A DNA stretch of 64,000 bases, from positions 342,519-406,518 of the forward strand of contig CAJTFL010000003.1 in NCBI GenBank assembly GCA_910575565.1, read 5' to 3'. A program made the position numbers and the translations under genes. Origin of the DNA: Lachnospiraceae bacterium. Its GTDB lineage: Bacteria > Bacillota > Clostridia > Lachnospirales > Lachnospiraceae. Every line of letters begins with the position of its first letter. The stretch's first letter is position 1. Shown in pieces: positions 44,873 to 53,669 of the stretch. The notes beneath the pieces were generated by a model that worked only from the letters and a program-made list of their open reading frames with translations, ran no database searches and was not told the DNA's origin.

Positions 44873-46002
44873 TATACATCCCTCCTATAATAAGTCGTCC
44901 CTAACAAAAACCCTTCCCGGTTCAGCCTTTCTAAGTCAAAGCGATACGGGAAACCGACGCAGTCCGGGAAATAAAATCTGCCGTTTTTCCGCTCCGGCTT
45001 AATGTCCATATAGTCCAAAAGCGGCTGGTTGCAGGGCTCCAAAAACTCCGTGATAGCATCGCCTTTGGCATTGGCAACCAACACCGTAGACAGCATAGGC
45101 GGCCCCCCGCTGGAGATGGTTCCGCCGCATTCCTTTGCCAGGTCGCTGACCAAAAGCCACTCCGTCACGCCGCCAAAATTCGTGGGAGAAGGCTGGAAAT
45201 GGCGGACTCCCGCATCCTCTGCCGCCTCAAACAGGTAATGGTTTAAAAACGATTCCCCTGTGGCAATGGGGATAGGGCTTTTCTCGGCCAGCTCCTTATA
45301 CCCCCTGAAATCATAGCTGTGAATCGGCTCTTCAAACCAGGCGATCTTATACGGCTCCACCATCCGGGCAAAATCCAGGGCCTGGCTGACGGTAAAGGCC
45401 TGGTTGGCGTCAATGGCAAGGCCGATATCCGGACCGATCACCTGGCGCACCAGCTTAATCCGCTCCACATCGCGCTGCAGCCTGCGCCCAAAATCCGTGG
45501 CAATCTTCATCTTAACCAGCTTATGGCCGAAGGACAAAAACCTCTCCATTTCCTGCGCCAGCTCATTCCCCTCTAAATGGGTGCTGCCGCCGCTTCCGTA
45601 AACCTCCACCCAGTCCTTTTGGGAGCCTAAAAACCGGTGAGCCGCCATCCCTGCCTTCCGGGAAACCAAATCCACCATGGCATATTCCAGCCGCCCCAGC
45701 TCCCTGGCAGTATCCCCGTCCAAGCCGCTGTTCCTTAGCTTCCAGCGGATATCCTGGAGCCACTGGCCCACCGTCTTCTTCTCCCCGTTAAAAATCTGGG
45801 GGAAAATCCGCTCCATCATCACCGGAGTGCAGGGCATTTTCCCCACTGCCCCATCACTGTCGTAAAGCTCCAGAAGGTAGTCCACCTTGGTGTACAAGAA
45901 AGGCCCGCTGGTGGCATCCATAAAGGGAACCTTTTGAGGGATGGGCTTTAAGTGGTGCACCACTGCACGCTCAAATTTCAACTCAATATTTCGGTAATCC
46001 AT
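44872..46002 (-). CDS. Enolase-superfamily sugar-acid dehydratase, paralogue 2
   Basis: A 376-residue MR/MLE-like enzyme, same order as the paralogue downstream: VKMKIATDFG (Lys-x-Lys), LAIDANQAFT (Asp), IAWFEEPIHSYDF (Glu), IATGESF (Glu), then VRHFQPSPTNFGG. N-terminal capping domain residues 1-130 include FLYTKVDYLLELYDSDGAVG. It starts at ATG 46002 and its TAA overlaps the next start, so translation is coupled. It is 92 nt after the binding-protein gene. Substrate unknown; presence of three diverged copies suggests related acids or epimers. Confidence 0.88.
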   Translation of the reverse strand: MDYRNIELKFERAVVHHLKPIPQKVPFMDATSGPFLYTKVDYLLELYDSDGAVGKMPCTPVMMERIFPQIFNGEKKTVGQWLQDIRWKLRNSGLDGDTARELGRLEYAMVDLVSRKAGMAAHRFLGSQKDWVEVYGSGGSTHLEGNELAQEMERFLSFGHKLVKMKIATDFGRRLQRDVERIKLVRQVIGPDIGLAIDANQAFTVSQALDFARMVEPYKIAWFEEPIHSYDFRGYKELAEKSPIPIATGESFLNHYLFEAAEDAGVRHFQPSPTNFGGVTEWLLVSDLAKECGGTISSGGPPMLSTVLVANAKGDAITEFLEPCNQPLLDYMDIKPERKNGRFYFPDCVGFPYRFDLERLNREGFLLGTTYYRRDV

Positions 46003-46094
46003 ATCTTAAATCTCCTTGATTTTTAAAAGAAAAGTACATGGAAAAGGCTGCCCCTCCACCTTCCGGTTTCCTGGCAGCCTTACCTTCCTTCACC

Positions 46095-47501
46095 TTATTT
46101 GCCTGCCATCCAATCCTGCTGCAGCTTGGTCAAATCAGCAGCCCAGGTATCGCAAACCTCCTGGGCGGTTTTCTCGCCCATCATCACTGCCTGGAGCCCG
46201 GCTACCACATCATTTGACGCATACTCGGCATAGCCTTCCAGGTAAATGGGGAACTGGGCAAACACTACATTGGAGCCCTCCGCCTCAAATTCCGCATACG
46301 TCTGGAAGTATACGTTATCCTTATACCAATCCTGCTCGTAAACCCCGGTATTTACCGGCACGCGGCCTTCGTTCTGATCCACATAACCGGCGCCTTCTGC
46401 CGATGCCAGATACTGGGCAAATAAGATAGCTTCTTCCGGATGCTCAGTATTCTTAAACACTACGGAACCCATGAAGGTAGGAGACTTGCACACGGCGATC
46501 CCGTCTTCCCCAGCCATGGGGGCGATGGGCATGAAGTTCCCTTCCCCTAAGTTCTTGGTATGCTCGGATACGGAAGAGGAGTTATGCATAATGTACTGCG
46601 CCGTGCCTGCCCCAAACTCCGCAACCATCTCCCGGTAGCCGTTGGAAATGGCGTCGTGGGATACCAGCCCGTCCTTATACAGGTTGGCATAGAAATCCAG
46701 GCCTTCCACTACCTTGGGCTTATTTAATGTGCTGGTTCCGTCCTCGTTAAAGAAGGACTTCTCCCCGCCGTAGGACAGCATAAACATAAACAGGTTTTCT
46801 GCCGATCCGGAGCCGCCCCTTAAGGAGAAATAATACTTGCTATCCTCGGCATACTCTTCACAGTTTTTCCGCAGCTCGGCTATGGTCTTTGCCGGCTCAA
46901 TCCCTTTTTCCTCATGCCATTTCGTATTGTACCAGGAGGTTTCCTGGGTCTTGCCGTAGCCTAAGATATACAGGTTATCGTCCTGGGCATAGAACCTGGA
47001 CTGCTCAATGATATTGGGAAGGATCCAGTCCTTTTCCTCCCAGGCGTTAAAGGACTCATCCAGCTGCATCAGGGCATCCTGGGCCACCAGGGCGTAAAGA
47101 TCCTTGTCTGAGATCGTGCCCACATCCGGCGTGCTGTCGGTAACTACCGCCGTGTTAAACTTCTGGGTATAAGAATCGGAAGCCAAACCGGTGTACTCAA
47201 CGGTAATCCACGGATATTTCTCCTGGAACTTTTTGATCACCTCCGCATAAATCGGGTTGGAGGTGGTATTGCCGTCCCTGTGCCAGAAGGTAATCGTAAC
47301 CGGTTCCTTGTCCCCGGCATCTGCCGCCCCATTTCCGGCATCCCCGGCTTCCGCCGCCGTGGTGGCATCCCCTGCCGCCTTCGTCTCCCCGCCTGCCGGG
47401 GCCGCGGTAGTGCCAGTGCTGTCCTTGGAGGATCCTCCCCCGCATCCTGCCAGGCTGAGTGCCATAGCGGCCGCCAATGTTACTGAAAGCATTTTTTTCA
47501 T
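46095..47501 (-). CDS. Sugar ABC transporter substrate-binding lipoprotein
   Basis: A 468-residue family 1 extracellular solute-binding protein. The lipoprotein signal is MKKMLSVTLAAAMALSLAGC, with LAGC as the lipobox (Cys at residue 20), then a Gly/Ser/Ala linker. Binding-fold motifs are VTITFWHRDGNTTSNPIYAE, KFQEKYPWITVEYTG, and AQYIMHNSSSVSEH. It starts at ATG 47501 and follows the permease genes by about 390 nt of repeat-rich leader. With the two permeases it forms a CUT1-like importer that lacks its own ATPase gene; a shared MsmX-type ATPase would be supplied elsewhere, as is usual in Firmicutes. Confidence 0.92.
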   Translation of the reverse strand: MKKMLSVTLAAAMALSLAGCGGGSSKDSTGTTAAPAGGETKAAGDATTAAEAGDAGNGAADAGDKEPVTITFWHRDGNTTSNPIYAEVIKKFQEKYPWITVEYTGLASDSYTQKFNTAVVTDSTPDVGTISDKDLYALVAQDALMQLDESFNAWEEKDWILPNIIEQSRFYAQDDNLYILGYGKTQETSWYNTKWHEEKGIEPAKTIAELRKNCEEYAEDSKYYFSLRGGSGSAENLFMFMLSYGGEKSFFNEDGTSTLNKPKVVEGLDFYANLYKDGLVSHDAISNGYREMVAEFGAGTAQYIMHNSSSVSEHTKNLGEGNFMPIAPMAGEDGIAVCKSPTFMGSVVFKNTEHPEEAILFAQYLASAEGAGYVDQNEGRVPVNTGVYEQDWYKDNVYFQTYAEFEAEGSNVVFAQFPIYLEGYAEYASNDVVAGLQAVMMGEKTAQEVCDTWAADLTKLQQDWMAGK

Positions 47502-47890
47502 AACCGTCTCTCCTTTTCTTTGTGTTAGCTTTGCTTTTTGTGTTGGTTTTTCTTGGCTGTGCTTTGACTTTTCTTTTTCTTAAGTTTTTTTCTTAGCTGT
47601 GCTTCGGCTTTTCTTTTTCTTAAGTTTTATTTTTCTCGGCTGTGCTTCGGCTTTTCTTTTTCTTAAAGTTTTATTTTTCTCGGCTGTACTTTAGCTTTGC
47701 TCATTCTTGCTTACGCTTTTGTTTTGATGTCGCTTTTATGCTGCAAGCCAGGCTGCCTTTCTCTTTCCGCGGCTCTTATGCCAGAACCATGAAAAATCCT
47801 CAGCGCGCATTTGTCAATACGCAGCTTAATGTACCGATTATCCATCATTAAACAGTCAGTACACTGGCAGCCCGGCATTACATTCGGCCA
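47502..47890 (-). repeat. Leader of the binding-protein gene with about 44-bp tandem repeats
   Basis: On the plus strand a unit of about 44 bp (GCTGTGCTTCGGCTTTTCTT then TTTCTTAAGTTTTATTTTTC) is repeated about 3.3 times between 47520 and 47700; the transcript side is purine-rich. 47700-47890 has no gene. The layout resembles the jetA leader at 4935-5112. Confidence 0.65.
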
Positions 47891-48745
47891 TCAGCCCTTT
47901 ACCGCACCGGAAGCCAGGCCGGATACCAGGTACTTCTGGATGTAAGCAAACAGCAGAAGCACCGGAACCAGCGCCATCACGCACCCGGCTGCCAGGCTCC
48001 CATATGCAACGGTAAACTCCCCCTGCATCAGCCTGAGGCCGATGGGAAGGGTGAACAGCTTTTCATCGCTTAGGAAGGTAAACGCATACACGTATTCATT
48101 CCATGAGCTGACAAAAGAGAAGGCTCCTGCCGCCACAATGCCCGGCGCAATCGTAGGCACAACGATCTTAAAGATGGACTGAAGGATGGAACAGCCGTCA
48201 ATCTGAGCCGCTTCCTCCAGCGCCGGGGATACCCCTGCCACAAACCCGCTCATCATAATCATGCAGAAGGGAATGCGGACCGTAGTGTAGGTCAAAATCA
48301 GGGAATAGGGCGAATTCACAATCCCCATATTCTTAAAGATAACAAACAAAGGGATCATCAGCACCACGCCGGGAAACATCTGGGAGATCAGCAGGATCAG
48401 GTAGGAAAACCCTTTTCCCTTAAACTTATACCTGGCAATGGCGTAGCCGCCAAACACGGAAATAATAGTGCAGACAATAGTGCTTGTCCCCGTCACAAAC
48501 ACGCTGTTAAAGAAATACCGGTCAAAACCCATATTCTCCCAAATATATTTGTAATTGTCAAAGGTAATGGGGGAAGGCCAATACTTAATGGGAAGCTCCA
48601 GGATCGTGGACTCATCCTTTAAGGAAGTCACCACCGTCCAGTAAATGGGAAAAATAATCACCAAAAACAGGACAATCAAGGGAATATTTACCGTCAGGAT
48701 CCGGATTACCCGTTTCTTTAGCTTTCTCTTCTGGCCTATTGTCAT
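47891..48745 (-). CDS. Sugar ABC transporter permease (MalG-like)
   Basis: A 284-residue inner-membrane permease with six helices, beginning basic (MTIGQKRKLKKRVIRI) then LTVNIPLIVLFLVIIFPIYW. The EAA loop that contacts the ATPase is visible as PALEEAAQIDGCSILQSIFK then IVVPTIAPG. It ends LASGAVKG, typical of MalG-type members. Its ATG overlaps the preceding permease stop as TAATG. It pairs with the gene at 48745-49644 to form the channel. Confidence 0.93.
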   Translation of the reverse strand: MTIGQKRKLKKRVIRILTVNIPLIVLFLVIIFPIYWTVVTSLKDESTILELPIKYWPSPITFDNYKYIWENMGFDRYFFNSVFVTGTSTIVCTIISVFGGYAIARYKFKGKGFSYLILLISQMFPGVVLMIPLFVIFKNMGIVNSPYSLILTYTTVRIPFCMIMMSGFVAGVSPALEEAAQIDGCSILQSIFKIVVPTIAPGIVAAGAFSFVSSWNEYVYAFTFLSDEKLFTLPIGLRLMQGEFTVAYGSLAAGCVMALVPVLLLFAYIQKYLVSGLASGAVKG

Positions 48746-49644
48746 TACAGATCACCTTCCTTTCCAAAACCGCCTACCAAAGCATAGATGATGGCAAACA
48801 CTGCCAGGATCAATGCCATAACCGCCGCCATGGCGCTGGAATAACCGATATCCAGGGACAGGTTAAACTTATTCATCAAATACATGGGGAGGGTCATGGT
48901 GGCATTATTAGGGCCGCCTCCCGTCATTCCTGCGATGATATCCACGATATTAAACGTCCAGATAGTCCTCAGCATGGTGGTCAGCACCACCGTATTTTTA
49001 ATCAGCGGCATGGTAATGTGCATAAACTGGTAAATGGTGCTTGCGCCGTCCACATTGGCCGCCTCATAGTAATCGTTGGGAATCGACTGGAGGGCAGCTA
49101 AGAAGGATACGGCAAAGAAGGGAATCCCTCTCCAGGTGGTAGTAAAGATCAGCACGGCCCTTGCCCTTGAACCGGTAGCCAGCCAGGCAATCCGCTCATT
49201 AATCAGCCCGCTTTTTACCAGCAGATCATTGATTACGCCGGTCTGCCCGGTAAACATATAGCTGAACACCAAAGCTACGATCATCCCGCCGAAGGCCCAG
49301 GGAGAAAACACCACCATGCGGTAAAGCTTCCTTCCCTTAAAGTCAACATTCATCAAAACTGCCACCGCAAGCCCTAAAATCGCCTGGAAAAACACGTTCC
49401 AGAAGGTCCAGATCAGGGTCGTCTTAAGTCCCTGCCAGAACACCGGATCCGCAAACAAGGTCTTGTAATTTTCCACCCCGATAAACCCGTAATCCTTCGG
49501 CCTGGTCAAGACATAATTGTGGAACGAGTTAAAAAACGTCATAAAAATAGGGTAAAACATAAACACCGCAATCATTGCCATCGCCGGCAAAATCATCAAA
49601 TAGGGGGCGGTGCGCTTGGTCATCAGCGTCCGTTTTTTCTTCAT
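48745..49644 (-). CDS. Sugar ABC transporter permease (MalF/UgpA-like)
   Basis: A 299-residue permease. The first helix is APYLMILPAMAMIAVFMFYP. Later helices include FWNVFFQAILGLAVAVLMNV. The EAA loop is NDYYEAANVDGASTIYQFMH then ITMPLI, in the position of MalF-type members. It starts at ATG 49644 behind AAGGAGGAG and ends overlapping the second permease. It is 114 nt downstream of the first dehydratase gene. The importer supplies the substrate for the cytoplasmic dehydratases and glycosidase. Confidence 0.93.
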   Translation of the reverse strand: MKKKRTLMTKRTAPYLMILPAMAMIAVFMFYPIFMTFFNSFHNYVLTRPKDYGFIGVENYKTLFADPVFWQGLKTTLIWTFWNVFFQAILGLAVAVLMNVDFKGRKLYRMVVFSPWAFGGMIVALVFSYMFTGQTGVINDLLVKSGLINERIAWLATGSRARAVLIFTTTWRGIPFFAVSFLAALQSIPNDYYEAANVDGASTIYQFMHITMPLIKNTVVLTTMLRTIWTFNIVDIIAGMTGGGPNNATMTLPMYLMNKFNLSLDIGYSSAMAAVMALILAVFAIIYALVGGFGKEGDL

Positions 49645-49758
49645 CGGTTATCTCCTCCTTAAGGTTTTAGAACGCTCTCAAAAATTCTTTATCCTTAAAT
49701 TTTATTATAAAATTTACCATCCGTTCAGCCCGCTCTCTGCCAGCCAAGCTTTTCTTTT

Positions 49759-50889
49759 TTATTCATAGTACGTCGTATAGCTTTCCAGCAGCCCGTCATG
49801 CTCCAGCTTCTTTAAATCCATCCGCTGGGGATTCCCGGGAATATCCGTCTGCAGATAAAACCTTCCGTCCCTCTCCTCCGGCTTATACAGAGTATATTCC
49901 CCTACCGGAGCGCTGATTGGCTCATGGAATTCGATCAGTTCATGCTCATCATATAAGCATCCCCAAATAGCATTTAAATAAATCCTCCCGCCGGAAGAAA
50001 AGCGGATATGCTTTTCCCGGGCCAAGTCCCGGATCGCCAGCAAATCCCACATTCGGGTCATGCGGCCTACGGAGGGCTGCAAGTGGGCAACGCCCTTTTC
50101 CGCATACGTTTCATAAGCGTAGGAAATCCGCATAGACTCCCCGAAAGCAAGCTGCACATCCGGGATCATCCGGTGAAGCCTCTGTATCCCATTCATATCA
50201 TGGGAATGGATGGGCTCCTCAAACCATGCGGGGCGGTAAGGCATGGCCATATTGGCAAAACGGCAGGCATCCTCTACGCTCCATCTCTGGTTAGCGTCCA
50301 CCGCAATATCAATCTCATCCCCCACGGCTTCCCTTACCTTCCTTAGCCGCCTGATATCCCTTTCCATGTTCGTCCCGTTATCGCTGCCCACCTTAAACTT
50401 TACCGTCCGGTAGCCCTCGCTCACATAGCGGGTCATATCCTCCACCAATTCCTCATCGCTAAGGAGAAGGGAGCCGCCGCCCTTGTAAGCCGCAGCCCAG
50501 TCCTTTTTGGCTCCCAGGAAGCGGTGGAGTGGAAGGCCTGCCCGCTGCGCCAGGATATCCAGCATCATCTGCTCCAGCTGCCCCACCTCCACCGCCTGGC
50601 TGCTCTGGAAACCAGAATTGCGGAACTTCCAATAAAGGCCGTCCCTCCACTCCACGAAGGTTTTCTCCTCGCCGTTTAAAATCAAGGGAAGGACGGTCTG
50701 GATGAAATTCCGGGTGCACGTCAAATGGGCACAGGCTCCCTGGCTGTCATACAGTTCAATATATCCCTGCTCTGGTGCAAATTTACCAAATCCTCCTGTC
50801 CCATCCTTAAAAACCTTGGGCAGCGGTATTGGTCGAAAATGATAAAACTTAGCCTTTGTAAATCGGATTTTATCAGCAAATTCAAACAT
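49759..50889 (-). CDS. Enolase-superfamily sugar-acid dehydratase, paralogue 1 (first gene of operon)
   Basis: A 376-residue MR/MLE-like dehydratase, first gene after the promoter at 50956-50984. Motifs: TVKFKVGSDNG (Lys-x-Lys), DIAVDANQRW (Asp), PAWFEEPIHSH (Glu), LAFGESM (Glu), then VAHLQPSVGRM. It is the most diverged of the three (KVGSDNG and LQPSVGRM versus KIATxFG and FQPxPxN in the others), so it may use a different acid. It starts at ATG 50889. The N-terminal domain has FGKFAPEQGYIELYDSQGAC. Confidence 0.88.
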   Translation of the reverse strand: MFEFADKIRFTKAKFYHFRPIPLPKVFKDGTGGFGKFAPEQGYIELYDSQGACAHLTCTRNFIQTVLPLILNGEEKTFVEWRDGLYWKFRNSGFQSSQAVEVGQLEQMMLDILAQRAGLPLHRFLGAKKDWAAAYKGGGSLLLSDEELVEDMTRYVSEGYRTVKFKVGSDNGTNMERDIRRLRKVREAVGDEIDIAVDANQRWSVEDACRFANMAMPYRPAWFEEPIHSHDMNGIQRLHRMIPDVQLAFGESMRISYAYETYAEKGVAHLQPSVGRMTRMWDLLAIRDLAREKHIRFSSGGRIYLNAIWGCLYDEHELIEFHEPISAPVGEYTLYKPEERDGRFYLQTDIPGNPQRMDLKKLEHDGLLESYTTYYE

Positions 50890-50955
50890 CCTTATCCCTC
50901 TTTCCCTGTTGTATTTATCATATTTTTAACTATTTCCTTGTTTTTGGTTGATAAT

Positions 50956-50984
50956 ATCATACGTTTTTGTGCATCTTGCATCAA
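50956..50984 (-). promoter_or_regulatory. Promoter and likely operator of the dehydratase/transporter operon
   Basis: Minus strand TTGATG (50979-50984), 17-nt spacer, TATGAT (50956-50961). The spacer holds a direct repeat, ATGCA-AG-ATGCA (50970-50981), and a TGATA-A-TATCA palindrome (50949-50959) overlaps the -10. Both are plausible binding sites for the PrpR-like regulator. The leader to the start codon is about 60 nt. A sigma-A-like promoter here fits a regulator unable to activate sigma-54. Confidence 0.6.
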
Positions 50985-51179
50985 TCGTATTTTTTGATAA
51001 TTCCGTTTCCTAATTTTGTGCAATTTGTATAGTTATTTCATTTTTCATGGTTTTTATTTCAATAATCTTTCAACTTTATTTCATTTTTTCTTTCAGATGG
51101 GGGAATTAGCGGGTTCTTAAGGAATTTTTAGAGAAGAGCTAAAGCAAGTTTGTATTATAGGTATATTCATGATGTTGAA

Positions 51180-51197
51180 GTCAAAAGGCCTTTTGAC
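51180..51197. repeat. Perfect 18-bp palindrome
   Basis: GTCAAAAGGCCTTTTGAC reads the same on both strands with no spacer. It sits in otherwise featureless DNA between the utilization locus and the recombinase fragment. Confidence 0.5.
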
Positions 51198-51406
51198 CCT
51201 GATATCATATTCATCGAATAAGCAGCATCATATACTTCTAAATGCTTCTTTTAAAATATCTGATTGTGAAATAGTGCTGGCAGAGATATAATAAATGCAG
51301 GAATTGAATGTGGAGGTGAAAGGGATGCTGTCAGATGAGATGCGAGACGAATTTGCTCATGTGAGATAAAGAAGTAAAAGAAATGTAAAAAATTTTGCCG
51401 TTCCCT

Positions 51407-51425
51407 GTCCGGCTGACTGCCGGAC
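51407..51425 (-). terminator. Terminator of the recombinase fragment
   Basis: GTCCGGC-TGACT-GCCGGAC forms a 7-bp stem 10 nt past the stop at 51436; on the minus strand it is followed by sequence leading to AAAATTTTTTAC. Confidence 0.6.
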
Positions 51426-51435
51426 GGGTCGGGCT

Positions 51436-52659
51436 TTAGTCGGGCAATTCTACCTTGCCGACAAAAGAGTAATAGATTTCGATTTCCTGTCTGCGGAGCT
51501 TCCCCCGGCGTTTCCCGTCAAGGGCTTCCGATTCGTGGATTACGATTTTCTCCACAAACTCCCGTAACAGGGTAGGGGTAAGTTCCTCAAAGCTGGTGTA
51601 CTTGCGTACCACTTTCATAAACTTTTCAGCGTTTGCCGTGGCTTCCAGCGTTTTAGAAAGTTCGCTCTGTAAGGCGGCGGCTTTCTCTTTCAGTTCCTTT
51701 TGCTCGGCTTCGTAGTCTGCCGAAAGCTCCGTGAAACGCTCGTCCGATATGCGCCCGGTCACGCTGTCCTCATACAGCCGCTTGAAGATAGCGGAGAGTT
51801 CCGCAATCCGTTTTTCTGCCGCTTCCAGTTCTTTCTTCTTGGCGGCGTTCCGGCGTTTGCTCCCGTCCTCGGTCTGCTCGGTCAACAGCTTCATAAACCG
51901 GGCTTCGTGCTTGGCGGCGTAGCTGGTGACTTTCCGTAGGTTCTCGGTCACTCCGGCGGTCAACAGGTCGGTGCGGATAAAATGCGCCGTACAGTCTGCC
52001 GTGCGCTTCTTGTAGCTGCCGCATATGTAGCAGTCCTGCCGCCGTTTGTCCGTCTGGTATCTCTGCTGGTACATGACACTGCCGCAATCCGCACAAAAGA
52101 GTATGCCGGAGAACAAGCCCACTTCATCATAGCGGTTGGGGCGTTTGCGCTGCTTGCGTAGCTCCTGCACCCGTTCCCATGTGTCCCTGTCGATTATCTG
52201 CTCGTGGTGGTTCTCAAAGATTGCCTGTTTGTCCTCGCTGTTGTAGATAATCTTGCTGCATTTGTAGGATTGGGTGGTGGTCTTGAAGTTCACAAGGCAG
52301 CCCGTGTATTCCCGGTTTTCAAGGATATGCACCACGGTGTTCGCCGCCCACTTGCACTCGTAGCCGGGGTGGTAGCGGCGTGTGCTTCCCGTCCGGCGGT
52401 ATTCCAGCGTTCCCGGCGTGGGGATTTCCTGCTCGGTAAGCATACGGGCTATCTTGGTCGGTCCATTCCCCGCAAGGCATAAGCTGTAAATCTGCCTTAC
52501 TACCGGGGCGGCTTCCTCGTCAATGATGAAATTTTCGTCCTCGTCCATGAGGTAGCCGTACACGGGCTTGCTTGTGACGGGCTTCCCACTCATGCCTTTT
52601 GAGCGTTTTACCGCCCGGATTTTCTTGCTCGTATCTCTCACCAGCCATTCGTTGAACAC
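51436..52659 (-). pseudogene. Serine recombinase lacking the catalytic domain
   Basis: 407 residues of a large serine recombinase, beginning inside the resolvase domain's last helix (MFNEWLVRDTSKKIRAVKRS). It keeps the recombinase domain (KPVYGYLMDEDENFIIDEEA), the zinc ribbon (LFCADCGSVMY, CYICGSYKKRTADC) and the coiled-coil/DUF4368 tail (FVEKIVIHESEALD). The roughly 150 N-terminal residues with the catalytic Ser are missing, and 52660 onward is unrelated. It marks the left edge of the parA-relaxase element; the break at 52660 suggests a deletion or insertion there. Confidence 0.87.
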
Positions 52660-52783
52660 AGGTTATTGGGGAAAGGGAAAGCAAACAGGCAAAAATCCAG
52701 TATTCATGCGGGTTTGCGGCGAGATGGCTCTCAAAAGCTAACCTCACAAAAGACAGATTATTGCACAATCACATATCGTTTCT

Positions 52784-52822
52784 AAGGGAGAATGTTGATT
52801 CCGGTCACATTCTCCCTTTTTT
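52784..52822 (+). terminator. Intrinsic terminator/attenuator in the parA leader
   Basis: AAGGGAGAATGT (52784-52795) pairs with ACATTCTCCCTT (52807-52818) around an 11-nt loop, followed by TTTT. It lies 26 nt before the parA TTG start, so transcription from upstream would be stopped or attenuated before parA. Confidence 0.75.
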
Positions 52823-52847
52823 CATACCAAGAAACGAGGTGATCATC

Positions 52848-53669
52848 TTGAACACGCAAATCATCGCCATCGCCAACCAAAAGGGAGGTGTGGGCAAGAC
52901 CACAACCTGTGCCAACTTAGGGATTGGACTGGCACAGGCCGGAAAGAAAGTGCTTCTCATTGACGGGGACCCGCAGGGGAGCCTGACCATCAGCCTGGGC
53001 AATCCCCAGCCGGATAAGCTGCCCTTTACCCTCTCTGACGCAATGGGCCGTATCCTGACCGATCAGCCGGTCCGCCCCGGCGAGGGGATTCTGCGCCACC
53101 CGGAGGGCGTGGACCTGATGCCAGCGGATATTCAGCTGTCCGGCATGGAGGTGTCGCTGGTAAACGCTATGAGCCGGGAAACGATTCTGCGGCAATACCT
53201 GGACACCGTAAAGGGGCAGTATTCCCATATCCTCATAGACTGCCAGCCCTCCCTGGGTATGCTCACCGTCAACGCGCTGGCCGCCGCCAACCGGATCATA
53301 ATCCCCGTCCAGGCGGAGTATCTGCCCGCCAAAGGGCTGGAACAGCTGCTCTCTACGGTAGCCAAAGTCAAGCGGCAGATCAACCCGAAACTGCAAATAG
53401 ACGGTATCCTGCTGACGATGGTGGACAACCGCACCAACTTTGCCAAAGAGATTGCCGCCCTGCTGCGGGAAACCTACGGCAGCAAAATCAAGGTATTCGG
53501 CACAGAGATTCCCCATTCTGTCCGGGCAAAGGAAACCAGCGCGGAGGGCAGGAGCATTTTCGCCCATGACCCAGGCGGCAAAGTAGCGGAGGGCTACGCA
53601 AATCTGACCAAGGAGGTGTTGAAACTTGAAAAGCAGCGCGAAAAAAGTAGAGCTGGCATCGGTCGATGA
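52848..53669 (+). CDS. parA: ParA/Soj-type partition ATPase
   Basis: A deviant Walker ATPase that partitions plasmid or element DNA with ParB. TTG 52848 has GAGGTGATC upstream and gives 273 residues; the longer frame to 52761 runs through a terminator hairpin. Motifs: IAIANQKGGVGKTTTCANLG (deviant Walker A), VLLIDGDPQGSLTI (Walker A'), HILIDCQPSLGML (Walker B). It overlaps parB by 44 nt. It opens the plus-strand run of the conjugative element. Confidence 0.95.
   Translation: MNTQIIAIANQKGGVGKTTTCANLGIGLAQAGKKVLLIDGDPQGSLTISLGNPQPDKLPFTLSDAMGRILTDQPVRPGEGILRHPEGVDLMPADIQLSGMEVSLVNAMSRETILRQYLDTVKGQYSHILIDCQPSLGMLTVNALAAANRIIIPVQAEYLPAKGLEQLLSTVAKVKRQINPKLQIDGILLTMVDNRTNFAKEIAALLRETYGSKIKVFGTEIPHSVRAKETSAEGRSIFAHDPGGKVAEGYANLTKEVLKLEKQREKSRAGIGR

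Larger units (their letters stand above)
50890..51435 (-). other. Promoter region and boundary between utilization locus and mobile element
   Basis: 50890-51010 holds the operon promoter and its repeats. 51010-51400 contains no convincing gene; it is AT-rich with an 18-bp palindrome at 51180-51197 and short open frames such as the one from 51173. 51400-51435 is the terminator of the recombinase fragment. Confidence 0.45.
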
